A stretch of DNA of 61,834 nucleotides, taken from assembly GCA_021166725.1 (NCBI GenBank), contig JAJPES010000010.1, positions 1 through 61,834 on the forward strand. The letters run 5' to 3'. Within the stretch, counting starts at the first letter, position 1. Every line of letters begins with the position of its first letter. Origin of the DNA: Burkholderiaceae bacterium (GTDB taxonomy: Bacteria > Pseudomonadota > Gammaproteobacteria > Burkholderiales > Burkholderiaceae_E). A program made the translations under genes and the position numbers. The notes beneath the pieces are model-generated. The model saw nothing but the letters and a program-made list of their open reading frames with translations, ran no database searches and was not told the DNA's origin. This document shows positions 8,913 through 23,137 of the stretch, piece by piece.

Positions 8913-10217
8913 ATGAAAGTCCTCGTCGTCGGCGCCGGCGTCGTCGGCGTCACCACCGCGTACTTCCTCAGCCGCCAGGGATTCGAGGTCGTCGTCGTGG
9001 ACCGCGGCCAGGAACCGGCCTCGGAAACGAGCTTCGCCAACGGCGGCCAGATCTCGGTGAGTCATGCCGAGCCCTGGGCTAACCCCAAGGCGCTGCAACG
9101 CGCGGCGCGCTGGCTGCTGCGCGCCGACGCGCCGCTGCGCGTGCGGCTGCGCGCCGATCCGCGCCAGTGGGCGTGGCTGGCCGGTTTCGCGCGCGAATGC
9201 ACGAACGAGCGCACGCAAAGCAACATCGGCGAGCTCGTGCGGCTCGGCACTTACAGCCGGAAAGTGCTGCAACTGCTGCGCAGCGACACCGGCATCTCTT
9301 ACGACGAACAACTGCGCGGCATCCTGCATTTCTACACCGACGCGCGCGAGTTCGACGCCGCGCACGAGCCCGCGCGTCTGATGCGCGAGTTCGGTTGCGA
9401 GCGCAGCATCGTCTCGGTGGACGAGGCGGTCGCGATCGAGCCGGCGCTGCGCCCTGCCCGCGCCTTGCTGGTCGGCGCCACCTTCACGCCGGCCGACGAG
9501 TCGGGCGATGCGCACGCGTTCACCGTGCAGCTCGCCCGGCTGTGTCGCGCAAGCGGCGTCGAGTTCCGCATGGGACGGCAGGTCACCGCCCTGCACGCGA
9601 GCGGCGGGCGTATCGACCACCTGGAGACGATCGCCCCGGACGGCGGCTACGAGACGATGCGCGCGCAGCGCTACGTGCTCGCTGCCGGCAGCTTCAGTCC
9701 GCTGCTCGCCGCGCCAGTGGGCATCCGGCTCGCCGTCTATCCGGCCAAAGGCTATTCGGTAACGATGCCGGTGCGCGACGCGGCGCGCGCCTACCAGGTG
9801 TCGCTGACCGACGACGAGCGCAAGCTCGTCTTCTCGCGGCTCGGCGATCGCCTGCGCATCGCCGGTACGGCCGAGCTGGCCGGCTATGGCCGCGCGCTCG
9901 ACCTGAACCGCTGCCGAGCCATCCTGCGCCGCATCGAGCAGCTGATGCCTGGCGCCGGCGACACCACGGCCGCCACGTTCTGGTCCGGGCTGCGTCCGTC
10001 GACGCCGTCGAACCTGCCATACGTGGGCGGCACGCAGCTGCCGAACCTGTTCCTGAATACCGGACACGGCACGCTGGGATGGACACTGGCTTGCGGATCG
10101 GCGAAGGCGCTGGCCGACCTGATCGCCGGTCGCCAACCGGATGTCGATTACGCGTTCTGCGGGCCGGCGCCCGTCAGCGGCAAGTCCAACGTCGTTCCCG
10201 AGACGATCTCGTCATGA
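8913..10217 (+). CDS. dadA: D-amino acid dehydrogenase (small subunit)
   Basis: A 434-residue FAD enzyme of the DadA group. The dinucleotide-binding motif VLVVGAGVVGVTTAYFLSRQ opens the protein. FANGGQISVSHAEPWANP, YPAKGYSVT and the C-terminal GHGTLGWTLACGSAKALADL are diagnostic DadA segments. It oxidatively deaminates D-amino acids, chiefly D-alanine from racemised L-alanine, and passes electrons to the membrane quinone pool. No alanine racemase (dadX) is adjacent. The gene follows carbonic anhydrase by 16 bp and overlaps the next gene by 4 bp (ATGA), so it is co-translated with the metallo-beta-lactamase-fold hydrolase. Confidence 0.92.
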   Translation: MKVLVVGAGVVGVTTAYFLSRQGFEVVVVDRGQEPASETSFANGGQISVSHAEPWANPKALQRAARWLLRADAPLRVRLRADPRQWAWLAGFARECTNERTQSNIGELVRLGTYSRKVLQLLRSDTGISYDEQLRGILHFYTDAREFDAAHEPARLMREFGCERSIVSVDEAVAIEPALRPARALLVGATFTPADESGDAHAFTVQLARLCRASGVEFRMGRQVTALHASGGRIDHLETIAPDGGYETMRAQRYVLAAGSFSPLLAAPVGIRLAVYPAKGYSVTMPVRDAARAYQVSLTDDERKLVFSRLGDRLRIAGTAELAGYGRALDLNRCRAILRRIEQLMPGAGDTTAATFWSGLRPSTPSNLPYVGGTQLPNLFLNTGHGTLGWTLACGSAKALADLIAGRQPDVDYAFCGPAPVSGKSNVVPETISS

Positions 10218-11266
10218 AAACCGCAGAAAAGCCGCTGGATGTCCCGTCCTACCCTTTCGACGCCGCACCACGACACGGATCGGCGGTCGAAGTCCGGCGC
10301 GGGCTGCTCTGGATGCGCAAGCCGCTTCCGCCGCCGCTGTCGCACATCAACACGTGGGCCATAGACGACGGCGCCGGTTGGGCCGCCGTCGATACCGGAC
10401 TGCAGAGCCCGGAGACGGCAGCCGCGTGGTCGGAAGCGATCGCCGGACCGCTCGGGCAGCGGCCGATCACGCGCGTGTTCGGCACGCACATGCACCCCGA
10501 TCATATCGGCATGGCCGGGTGGCTGACGCGCCGCTTCGATTGCCGGCTGTGGATGACACGGCTCGAATACCTCACCTGCCGAGTGCTCGTTGCCGACACC
10601 GGTCGCGAGGCGCCGCTCGAAGGCGTCGAGTTCTACCGGCGCGCCGGCTGGGACGACGACGCGATCGACCAGTACCGGGCCCGCTTCGGCGGATTCGGCA
10701 AGGCCGTCTACCGATTGCCGGACAGCTACCGGCGCATCGTCGACGGCGAGCGCGTAGCGATCGGCGAGCACGAATGGGTCGTCGTCGTCGGCAGCGGGCA
10801 TTCGCCCGAGCACGCGAGCCTGTACTGCGCCGAACTGCGCGTGCTGATCTCGGGCGACCAGGTGTTGCCGCGCATCTCGTCGAACGTCTCGGTGTTCCCC
10901 ACCGAGCCCGACGCGGACCCGCTCGGCGACTGGTTCGATTCGCTGGCGCACTTCGAGCGCACGGTACCCGACGACGTACTGGTGCTGCCGTCGCACAACG
11001 AGCCGTTCACCGGCCTGCATTCGCGCCTGCGCTCGCTCGAGCACGGGCACCAGCGCGGACTCGACCGGCTGAGGAAGTCGCTCGCCGAACCGCGGCGCGT
11101 GGTCGACCTGTTCGGCGCGCTGTTCGCACGCAACGTCTATGCCGACCCGCACCTGCTGGGGATGGCCACCGGCGAATGCATCGCACACCTGAACCATCTT
11201 GAGCGGCGAGGCGAAATCTCGTCGGACGCCGACGAGCACGGAGTCGCCTGGTATAGCCGGCGCTGA
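10214..11266 (+). CDS. Metallo-beta-lactamase-fold hydrolase
   Basis: A 350-residue MBL-fold enzyme. Metal ligands appear in THMHPDHIG (the HxHxDH motif at about 94-99), GSGHSPEH and SGDQVLP. The C-terminal quarter, a helical region with HGHQRGLDRL, is typical of MBL proteins of about 350 residues whose substrate is unassigned. It overlaps dadA by 4 bp, indicating a two-gene operon. Possible roles include hydrolysis of a thioester or of a product of amino-acid turnover; nothing in the sequence decides. Confidence 0.8.
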   Translation: MKTAEKPLDVPSYPFDAAPRHGSAVEVRRGLLWMRKPLPPPLSHINTWAIDDGAGWAAVDTGLQSPETAAAWSEAIAGPLGQRPITRVFGTHMHPDHIGMAGWLTRRFDCRLWMTRLEYLTCRVLVADTGREAPLEGVEFYRRAGWDDDAIDQYRARFGGFGKAVYRLPDSYRRIVDGERVAIGEHEWVVVVGSGHSPEHASLYCAELRVLISGDQVLPRISSNVSVFPTEPDADPLGDWFDSLAHFERTVPDDVLVLPSHNEPFTGLHSRLRSLEHGHQRGLDRLRKSLAEPRRVVDLFGALFARNVYADPHLLGMATGECIAHLNHLERRGEISSDADEHGVAWYSRR

Positions 11267-11337
11267 GCCGTCGAGCGAACGCAGCAGCGTCGACGAGCGG
11301 GCGCGATCGACCTGCCCGGACATTCCGCGTACAGACC

Positions 11338-11373
11338 TCCCTACAGACGAACACCCGGCGGGTTCGTAGAGTC
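11338..11373 (+). promoter_or_regulatory. Promoter-like element A upstream of the degenerate GGDEF gene
   Basis: TCCCTACAGAC, 16 bases, then CGTAGAGTC. A nearly identical pair of boxes with a 17-base spacer (15928-15964) precedes the diguanylate cyclase gene. Both lie about 52-55 bp upstream of their start codons. The spacing is that of a bipartite bacterial promoter, but neither box resembles sigma-70 consensus, so an alternative sigma factor or an activator site is likely. A second TACAGACC copy overlaps the left box at 11330-11337. Confidence 0.5.
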
Positions 11374-11424
11374 CTCGGTCAAGGCCGGGCGCGACCGCGC
11401 ACCGCAGCGGGGAGGAGGAGAGCG

Positions 11425-12222
11425 ATGTACCTGTTCCAGCAGGAAGGCCCACGGACACGCACCGGCGGCGCTCGCCATCGCGAAGTGCTCGCACGTCTGC
11501 TTGCAATCACGCGCCGTCAGTTCAACGCGCCGCAGCCGGCGACCCGGCCGTCTGCCGCGCCGCTGCTCGTCTGCGACGGCGCCGGATTCGAAGACCGACT
11601 GCACCTGAGCCTGGCGGCGCTCCGTCGCAACGACGCGCGCGTCGCGGGAGTCCCGGCTTTCGGCCGCGCGCCGCTGCGCGCGTTCCAACGCGACCGCGAA
11701 GAAAGCGCGTCGCCGGGGCCGAACGGCGGCCTCGTCGCATGGATCGAGTTCGATGCGCTCGGAGCCGTCGAACCCGAGCAGACGGAGCGGGCGGCCGACG
11801 AAATGCGCGCGATCGTGCGGGAGAGAATCGACGAGTGCGGCGGCGACGGTTTCGTCGGGCGTTACGGCGTCGGATCGTTCGCCTGGGCGCGAACGGGCGC
11901 GATGCCGCTCGAGCAGGCGGTGGCGCTGGCCGATGCGATGCTCGAATCGCTGTCGGTGCCGGCTCGCGTGGCAGCCACCGACGTGAACCTTCGTCCGAAC
12001 CTCGGCTTCACCTGGTTTCCCGAGGACGGCACGAGCCCGGCGATACTGCTGTCGCGCGCCTGCGCAGCGATGCGCCGCGCACGGCATTACGGAATGGGCT
12101 ATGCCTTCTACAGCCCGATGCTGGATACCGCCTTCGCGTCGCCGGTCGGGATCCCCTACGGCAGGGCGCACGGTTCCCGCCGCGCAGGGGCCGGCGTCGC
12201 GACGAATGCGGCGGTGGCATGA
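11425..12222 (+). CDS. Degenerate GGDEF-domain protein
   Basis: A 265-residue protein whose second half (about 95-250) has the layout of a GGDEF domain: VAWIEFDALGA in place of the first metal-binding strand, GRYGVGSFAWA at about 145-155 where the signature should be, and LGFTWFPEDG followed by LLSRACAAMRRARHYG for the final strand and helix. The signature reads GVGSF, so catalytic residues are lost and cyclase activity is unlikely. It may act as a c-di-GMP or protein-interaction module. The start ATG follows GGGGAGGAGGAG. It opens a signalling island and shares its promoter-like element with the intact cyclase at 16 kb. Confidence 0.6.
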   Translation: MYLFQQEGPRTRTGGARHREVLARLLAITRRQFNAPQPATRPSAAPLLVCDGAGFEDRLHLSLAALRRNDARVAGVPAFGRAPLRAFQRDREESASPGPNGGLVAWIEFDALGAVEPEQTERAADEMRAIVRERIDECGGDGFVGRYGVGSFAWARTGAMPLEQAVALADAMLESLSVPARVAATDVNLRPNLGFTWFPEDGTSPAILLSRACAAMRRARHYGMGYAFYSPMLDTAFASPVGIPYGRAHGSRRAGAGVATNAAVA

Positions 12223-12279
12223 TGCGCGCGAGCCCGTGACACTCGTAGCGCGGGCGCCCGCCAGCCCGAAGGACGACGC

Positions 12280-13788
12280 GTGAGGTCGCTGCCACTCGAT
12301 CGAAAGGTTCTGCTCGGATTCGGATTCGCGGTACTGGTGGTGCTGCTGGTCGGCGCGTTCTCGTACCTGACCACCGTCCGCTTCGTCGGCAGTGCGCGCG
12401 AGGCGCTGCTGAATGCCGAGCTCGTCACGCCGCTCAAGCGCGTGCTCGCCTTCACCTACGAGACGGAGGCAGCCCAGCGCAGCTTCCTCTATACCGGTGA
12501 ACGCTCGAACCTGGCGCAGCGCGATGCCGCGATCGAATCGACGCGGCGCACGCTGGACGAACTGCGCCGGCTCGCGCGCAACGATCCTGCACTGCTCGCC
12601 CGCATCGATCGACTCGTTCCGATCGTCGAAGCGCGATTGCGCATGCTCGACGAAGTGCTCGCCGCACGCGAGCGATCGGACGCGGAGTCGCGAACGCTCG
12701 TCGCGCGGGGTCTCGGCCGCGAGGAGATGGCGATTCTCGCCCACGAGGTGAACGCAATCGCCGACGAGCAACACGCGCAGCTTCGCGCGAACGCGGAAGC
12801 AGCGCGCAGCCAGGGCAATCGCATCTACTCGATCTTCTTCGTCGCACTCGCCGGCGTCGTCGCGCTGCTGCTGTTCCTGCAACACGCGATCCGTCGGGAG
12901 ATCGCGTCACGACAGGCAGCGCACGCCGAACTCGCAGCGAGCGAGGCGAAACAGGCGCAGTTGCTGCGCGAACTGCAGGCCGCCAACGAGGAACTCGCCA
13001 ACTTCGCGTACATCGCGTCGCACGACCTGAAGGCGCCGCTGCGCGCGATCGCTTCGCTCGCGCAGTGGATCTCCACCGATTACGCCGATCGCTTCGACGA
13101 CGCGGGGCGCGAACAGATCGCGCTGCTGCTCGGCCGCGTCAAGCGGATGGACCGGCTGATCGACGGCATCCTGCAGTACTCGCGCGTCGGGCGCGTGCGC
13201 GAGGCGCGCACCGTCGTCGACCTGAACGAGATCGTCGCCGAGACGGTCGACCTGCTCGCGCCGCCGGCGCACGTACACGTGAAGGTGGGCCGCCTGCCGA
13301 CGCTGACGATCGAGCGCACGCGCGCGCAGCAGTTGTTCCAGAACCTGATCGGCAACGCGATCCAGTACAGCGACAAGCCCCAGGGCGAAGTGAGCGTGGA
13401 CTGCCGACGCGTGGCCGGCGAATGGCAGTTCACCGTGCGCGACAACGGCCCCGGCATCGAGTCGCGGCACTTCGATCGCATCTTCCAGATGTTCCAGTCG
13501 CTCGCGCCGCGCGATCACCGCGAAAGCACCGGCATCGGCTTGTCCCTGGTCAAGAAAATCGTCGAAACCCATGGCGGTCGGATCTGGGTAGAGTCGAAAA
13601 TCGGCTCGGGGAGCGTCTTCCACTTCACGCTCCCGCTTTCCGCCACGGTCGCTTCAAGTGAGGAACAAGGGCTTGCACCTGACGAACAGCTCGATCCTTC
13701 TGGTCGAGGACGACGACGTGGACGCGATGACCGTGCGCCGCGCGTTCCGCGAATTGAAGGTCACCAATCCGCTGATCCAGCATGTTAA
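12280..13788 (+). CDS. CHASE3-domain sensor histidine kinase
   Basis: A membrane histidine kinase starting at GTG 12280. Transmembrane helix 1 (about 9-30) and helix 2 (about 183-201) flank a CHASE3-type helical extracytoplasmic sensor with ETEAAQRSFLYTGERSNL. A coiled linker leads to the phosphoacceptor FAYIASHDLKAPLRAI (His248) and an HATPase domain with NLIGNAIQYSDKP, DNGPGIESRHFDRIFQMF and STGIGLSLVKKIVETHGG. The kinase proper ends near residue 460; the final 40 or so residues are arginine-rich and are simply the following receiver gene read in another frame. The reading frame therefore overlaps the next gene by 131 bp. The CheY-like receiver just downstream is its likely partner. Confidence 0.85.
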   Translation: MRSLPLDRKVLLGFGFAVLVVLLVGAFSYLTTVRFVGSAREALLNAELVTPLKRVLAFTYETEAAQRSFLYTGERSNLAQRDAAIESTRRTLDELRRLARNDPALLARIDRLVPIVEARLRMLDEVLAARERSDAESRTLVARGLGREEMAILAHEVNAIADEQHAQLRANAEAARSQGNRIYSIFFVALAGVVALLLFLQHAIRREIASRQAAHAELAASEAKQAQLLRELQAANEELANFAYIASHDLKAPLRAIASLAQWISTDYADRFDDAGREQIALLLGRVKRMDRLIDGILQYSRVGRVREARTVVDLNEIVAETVDLLAPPAHVHVKVGRLPTLTIERTRAQQLFQNLIGNAIQYSDKPQGEVSVDCRRVAGEWQFTVRDNGPGIESRHFDRIFQMFQSLAPRDHRESTGIGLSLVKKIVETHGGRIWVESKIGSGSVFHFTLPLSATVASSEEQGLAPDEQLDPSGRGRRRGRDDRAPRVPRIEGHQSADPAC

Positions 13789-14098
13789 CGGCGAGGCCGC
13801 GCTCGAATTCCTCGGCAGCGCGGCCGCGCACGAGCTGCCGTGCCTGATCCTGCTCGACCTGAACATGCCGGTGATGAACGGCATCGAGTTCCTGCAGGTG
13901 GTCAAGCAGCATGAGCGGTGGCGCCGCATCCCTGCCGTGGTGCTCACTACCTCGCAAGAGGAACAGGACAAGATCGACAGCTTCGACCTGAGCGTGGCCG
14001 GCTACATGACCAAGCCGGTCGACTATCGCAAGTTCGTCGACGCAGTGCGCACGATCGACGCGTACTGGACGCTCAGCGAAGTGGCGCCCACCGACTGA
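13658..14098 (+). CDS. Single-domain CheY-like response regulator (Rcp1 type)
   Basis: A 146-residue stand-alone receiver. Acidic pocket residues EDDD follow the first strand (ILLVEDDDVDAM), the phospho-accepting Asp is in LILLDLNMPVMNG, and the conserved Lys is in GYMTKPVDY. The long loop around the phosphorylation site (FLGSAAAHELPC) and the overall length match Rcp1-like receivers that pair with phytochrome-type or CHASE3-type kinases. The start is GTG 13658 or possibly TTG 13673. It has no output domain, so it probably relays phosphate or acts by binding. Confidence 0.85.
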   Translation: MRNKGLHLTNSSILLVEDDDVDAMTVRRAFRELKVTNPLIQHVNGEAALEFLGSAAAHELPCLILLDLNMPVMNGIEFLQVVKQHERWRRIPAVVLTTSQEEQDKIDSFDLSVAGYMTKPVDYRKFVDAVRTIDAYWTLSEVAPTD

Positions 14099-14150
14099 CG
14101 CAATCGAGGGCGAACCGACCCCGCCCGCGCGGGAGCGCTCGCACAACCGC

Positions 14151-15248
14151 ATGGAACATGCGCTGCGGATCCTGATCGTCGATGACGACATCGTCGATCG
14201 GCGCATCTGCCGGCGCGCCCTCGGGCGGCTCGATCCGCCGCCGATCTTCGTCGAGGCCGAAACCGGTGCGCAGGCGCTCGACGAACTGGCCCGATACCAC
14301 GTCGATTGCGTGCTGCTCGACTTCCGTCTGCCCGACAGGGACGGCCTCGAGCTGCTCGCCCAACTGAACGAACGCGGCGTCGAGCAGCGCGTTCCGGTCG
14401 TCATGCTCACCGGCGCCGACGACGTCTCGGTCGCGGTGGAGGCGATGCGCTGCGGAGCGAGCAACTACGTCGTCAAGGACATGGACGGCCGCTACCAGGA
14501 ACTGATGCCAACGATCGTGCAGCATGCGTTGCGAGATCGCGAGTTGCAACTGGCCCGCTGGCGCGACGAGCAGGCGCTTGCGCGTTATCGCAGCGACCTC
14601 TCCGAGCTCGCGCAACGGTTGATGGACACCGAGAAGACGACGACGCGTCAGCTCGCCCAGGTGCTGCACGACCAGCTCGGACAGACGCTGGCAGCGATAC
14701 GGCTCGGTTTCGATGCCGTCTGCGCGAACTGCGCGTCGCTGTCCAGCGAATCGGCGCGGCGGCACGCGACCCGGGTGAGCGCGTTGATCGACGAGGCGGT
14801 GCGCGAGGTGCGGCAGGTGCTCGTCACGCTGCGTCCGCCGCTGCTGGACGGACGCGGCCTGCTCGACGCGCTCGACAACGAGCTGCGCATGCAGCCGCTG
14901 GCGCGCGACGACGTCGAGCTGCAATTCGAAGCGGCGCCCGGCATCACCGGCATCCGCTGGCCGGCGGACGTCGAATATGCCGCGTTCATGATCGCGCGCG
15001 AGGCGATCGGCAATGCGCTGCGACACGCGAACGCGACCCTCGTGCGCGTGACGATCGACGGCGACGAGCGTTCGCTGCACGTGCGCGTGATGGACGACGG
15101 CAGCGGAATCCCGGCCGACGTCAGCTGTCCGGGCCATCTCGGCATCGTCGGCATGCGCGAACGCGCGCTGGCGATAGGCGCACGCTTCGCGCTGGAAACG
15201 ACGGCCGGGCACGGTACCGCCGTGCTGCTCGACTGGATCGCACCATGA
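14151..15248 (+). CDS. Receiver-histidine kinase (REC-HisKA_3-HATPase)
   Basis: A 365-residue soluble protein. An N-terminal receiver (residues 5-125) has the phospho-Asp at 57 in CVLLDFRLPDRDG. A NarX/DegS-type dimerisation helix has His173 in LAQVLHDQLGQTLAAIR, and a compact ATPase has REAIGNALRHANAT and GHLGIVGMRERA. HisKA_3 kinases normally phosphorylate NarL-type regulators, and just such a regulator follows with a 4-bp ATGA overlap. The receiver at its N terminus lets an upstream kinase control it, so the island may be a phosphorelay: CHASE3 kinase, receiver, this kinase, NarL-type output. Confidence 0.9.
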   Translation: MEHALRILIVDDDIVDRRICRRALGRLDPPPIFVEAETGAQALDELARYHVDCVLLDFRLPDRDGLELLAQLNERGVEQRVPVVMLTGADDVSVAVEAMRCGASNYVVKDMDGRYQELMPTIVQHALRDRELQLARWRDEQALARYRSDLSELAQRLMDTEKTTTRQLAQVLHDQLGQTLAAIRLGFDAVCANCASLSSESARRHATRVSALIDEAVREVRQVLVTLRPPLLDGRGLLDALDNELRMQPLARDDVELQFEAAPGITGIRWPADVEYAAFMIAREAIGNALRHANATLVRVTIDGDERSLHVRVMDDGSGIPADVSCPGHLGIVGMRERALAIGARFALETTAGHGTAVLLDWIAP

Positions 15249-15877
15249 GTCGCCTGTATCTCGTCGACGACCATGCGATCGTTCGGGAAGGCCTGCGCGC
15301 CGTACTCGAGGCGGCCGGTCACCGCGTGATCGGCGAGTCGGCTGACCCGCGTCGCGCCGTCGCCGATCTGGTACGCGACCCGCCCGACCTGGTACTCGTC
15401 GATCTGAGCCTGGGCGAGCACTCGGGGCTCGAGGTGCTCGCCGAACTGCAACGGCGCGCGCTGCCGGTGCGCTGCATCGTATTGACGATGTCGGCGCAAC
15501 CGCACCACGTGGGCGAGGCGCTGCGCAGAGGCGCGCTCTCGTACGTACTCAAGGGATCGCCCACCAGCGAGTTGCTGCGTGCGATCGACGCGGCGATGCA
15601 GGGACGCCGCCACCTGTCCCCGGAAGTGGCCGAGCTCGCCGTCGAAGCGCTGACCGTCGACGGCAACGACGGCGGCTTCGGACAGCTGTCGCCGCGCGAG
15701 CGACAGATCGTCGCGATGGTCGTACGTGGACAAAGCAGCGCAGCGATCGGCCGGACACTGCATCTGTCGCCGAAGACGGTCGACACCTACCGCAGCCGGT
15801 TGATGAACAAGCTCGGCGTCGGCGACGTTCCCGCGCTGGTGCGGCTGGCGATCCGGCACGGGGTTATCGAGGCCTGA
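15245..15877 (+). CDS. NarL/LuxR-family response regulator
   Basis: A 210-residue two-domain transcription factor. The receiver has DDH at residues 8-10, the phospho-Asp at 53 (LVLVDLSLGEHSG) and Lys in SYVLKGSP. The C-terminal LuxR helix-turn-helix (about 145-205) is intact: LSPRERQIVAMVVRGQSS, then LHLSPKTVDTYRSRLMNKLG. Its start overlaps the kinase stop by 4 bp, which points to a cognate pair made in equal amounts. Target promoters are not evident; the shared element upstream of the two GGDEF genes is one candidate. Confidence 0.92.
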   Translation: MSRLYLVDDHAIVREGLRAVLEAAGHRVIGESADPRRAVADLVRDPPDLVLVDLSLGEHSGLEVLAELQRRALPVRCIVLTMSAQPHHVGEALRRGALSYVLKGSPTSELLRAIDAAMQGRRHLSPEVAELAVEALTVDGNDGGFGQLSPRERQIVAMVVRGQSSAAIGRTLHLSPKTVDTYRSRLMNKLGVGDVPALVRLAIRHGVIEA

Positions 15878-15927
15878 ACGCCGCATTCGCCGGCGATCGG
15901 CGACACCGGACAGGAGGTGTCGAGACG

Positions 15928-15964
15928 TCCCTACAGACTGTCGTTCCGGGACGGACGTAGAGTC
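15928..15964 (+). promoter_or_regulatory. Promoter-like element B upstream of the diguanylate cyclase
   Basis: TCCCTACAGAC, 17 bases, then CGTAGAGTC, ending 54 bases before the proposed GTG start at 16019. The two boxes are identical to element A at 11338-11373; the spacer sequence is not conserved. Conservation of boxes but not spacer argues for a functional bipartite site rather than a duplicated gene fragment. Confidence 0.5.
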
Positions 15965-16018
15965 GCTTTCACCAGGTTCCCCGGACCGTCGAGGGAATCG
16001 TGTCGCGGGGAGAAGGCT

Positions 16019-16807
16019 GTGGCGGACTTCGGCAGCAGCGGGTCGGGGACGCCGATTCGCAATCGGCGCTTGCATCGGGCGACGCATTCGTCGGCCCCGG
16101 TCGCAGCGGCGAGCGGGCCGAAGCCGATGCACACGCTGCGACGCCGCGAAGCCGCACGCGAGCTCGATCTGCACGCCTCGCGCAACGAAGTGGCCGCCTT
16201 GCGCGCGCAACTGGCCGAATCGCTCGTGCGCGAAGCGCAGGCTCGTGCGCTGGCTCGCACCGACTCGCTGACGCGACTGGGCAACCGCGCGGCCTTTCTC
16301 GAGCAACTGGACGAGGCGGTGGCCGACGGCGCAGCGAAGCCGGCCGGCTTCGCGGTACTGTTCATCGATCTCGACGGGTTCAAGGCGATCAACGACCATC
16401 ACGGTCACCGGATCGGCGACGAACTGCTGCGCCTGGTCGGCGAGCGGCTGTGCGCCAGCGTTCGTTCGAGCGACGTCGTCGCGCGCCTGGGGGGAGACGA
16501 GTTCGCGTGTCTGGTACACGGCGGCGGGCCGCAGGAGCGCATTGCGCAGGTGGCCGGCAAGCTGTTCGATACGCTGAACGGTCCATACCAGCTGGGCTCG
16601 CTGAGCGTGACCGTCCAGGCCAGCGTCGGCATCGCAATGCCCGAGGGCGGCGCGAGCGCGATGGCACTGCTCGAGCGGGCCGATGCGGCGATGTATCGCG
16701 CCAAGCGGCTGCGCACCGGCTGCGAGTTCTACGGGCCCCATCCAGACGACTGCAGCGCCGACGCCGGCGAGATCTGGGCGCTGGGGGCACCGCAGCTTTC
16801 GCGATGA
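16019..16807 (+). CDS. Diguanylate cyclase (GGDEF)
   Basis: A 262-residue soluble protein that should make cyclic di-GMP from GTP. An N-terminal coiled coil (about 40-80) precedes a complete GGDEF domain (about 80-245): LTRLGNRAAF, FIDLDGFKAIND for metal binding, and the active-site LGGDEF at about 157-162. An RSSD inhibitory-site motif lies five residues before the signature, so product feedback is expected. No sensor domain is present. GTG 16019 is chosen because GGGGAGAAGG sits just upstream and the distance from promoter-like element B then matches that of the sister gene at 11425. An ATG at 16129 is the alternative. It overlaps the next gene by 4 bp. Confidence 0.85.
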   Translation: MADFGSSGSGTPIRNRRLHRATHSSAPVAAASGPKPMHTLRRREAARELDLHASRNEVAALRAQLAESLVREAQARALARTDSLTRLGNRAAFLEQLDEAVADGAAKPAGFAVLFIDLDGFKAINDHHGHRIGDELLRLVGERLCASVRSSDVVARLGGDEFACLVHGGGPQERIAQVAGKLFDTLNGPYQLGSLSVTVQASVGIAMPEGGASAMALLERADAAMYRAKRLRTGCEFYGPHPDDCSADAGEIWALGAPQLSR

Positions 16808-17508
16808 TCGACCAGCAACTGCTGGCAGTGGTCGCGCACGAGCTGCGCAAGCCGTTGTCGCCGATCGCGATCGCCGCGTCCCTGTTGCACGAGGCAGCCG
16901 GGGACGAGCAGAAGATCTTGCACCTGCAATCGGTGATCGAGCGGCAGGTCGAGCACCTGGCGCGCGTCGTCGCCGACCTGACCGACACGACCCGGCTGCG
17001 TACGGGAAGCCTGTCGATCGAGCGACGAACCATCAGCTCCACCGACTTCGTCCAGCAGGCGGCCGACGCCTGCCGCGCCTCGCTGGCCGCGCGCGAGCAG
17101 CTGCTCGTGCTGCGGCTTCCCCGACGGCCGTTCCGGCTGCACGCCGATCCGGGCCGTCTGGCCCAGATCCTCATCAACCTGATCGACAACGCGTCGAAGT
17201 TCAGCGAACGCGGAGCCAGGATCGTGGTATCGCTCGCGATCGGCTCCGGCACGGCCGAGCTTGCGGTGGAAGACGCGGGCATCGGCCTCGCACCCGAGGC
17301 ACTTGCTACGCTATTCGACGTGTCGGCGCAGCAGGCACGCAAGGTGCGGCCGCGCGGGGCCGGGATGGGACTCGGACTGTCGATCGTGCGCGCGCTGGCC
17401 GAAGCGCACGGCGGACGCGTCCGCGCGACGAGCGCGGGGGAGGGACGAGGCACGCGCTTCGTGGTGCGCTTGCCGAACGAGGCGGCGGCCCTCCCCTTGG
17501 CATGTTGA
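16804..17508 (+). CDS. Soluble histidine kinase
   Basis: A 234-residue kinase consisting only of the HisKA dimerisation domain (phosphoacceptor in LLAVVAHELRKPLSPIAIAA, His13) and an HATPase domain with the N box LINLIDNASKFSE, the G1 box VEDAGIGLAPEAL and the G2 box GMGLGLSIVRALAEAHGG. It has no sensor, receiver or membrane segment of its own. Its start overlaps the diguanylate cyclase stop (ATGA), so the two are co-expressed, and the cyclase protein could itself provide a signal or scaffold. It ends 42 bp from convergent gyrB. Confidence 0.82.
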   Translation: MIDQQLLAVVAHELRKPLSPIAIAASLLHEAAGDEQKILHLQSVIERQVEHLARVVADLTDTTRLRTGSLSIERRTISSTDFVQQAADACRASLAAREQLLVLRLPRRPFRLHADPGRLAQILINLIDNASKFSERGARIVVSLAIGSGTAELAVEDAGIGLAPEALATLFDVSAQQARKVRPRGAGMGLGLSIVRALAEAHGGRVRATSAGEGRGTRFVVRLPNEAAALPLAC

Positions 17509-17550
17509 TCCCGACCGGTACGGTCCGAGCACCCTGCGTCTTGACTGCCT

Positions 17551-23137
<5,587 letters not shown>

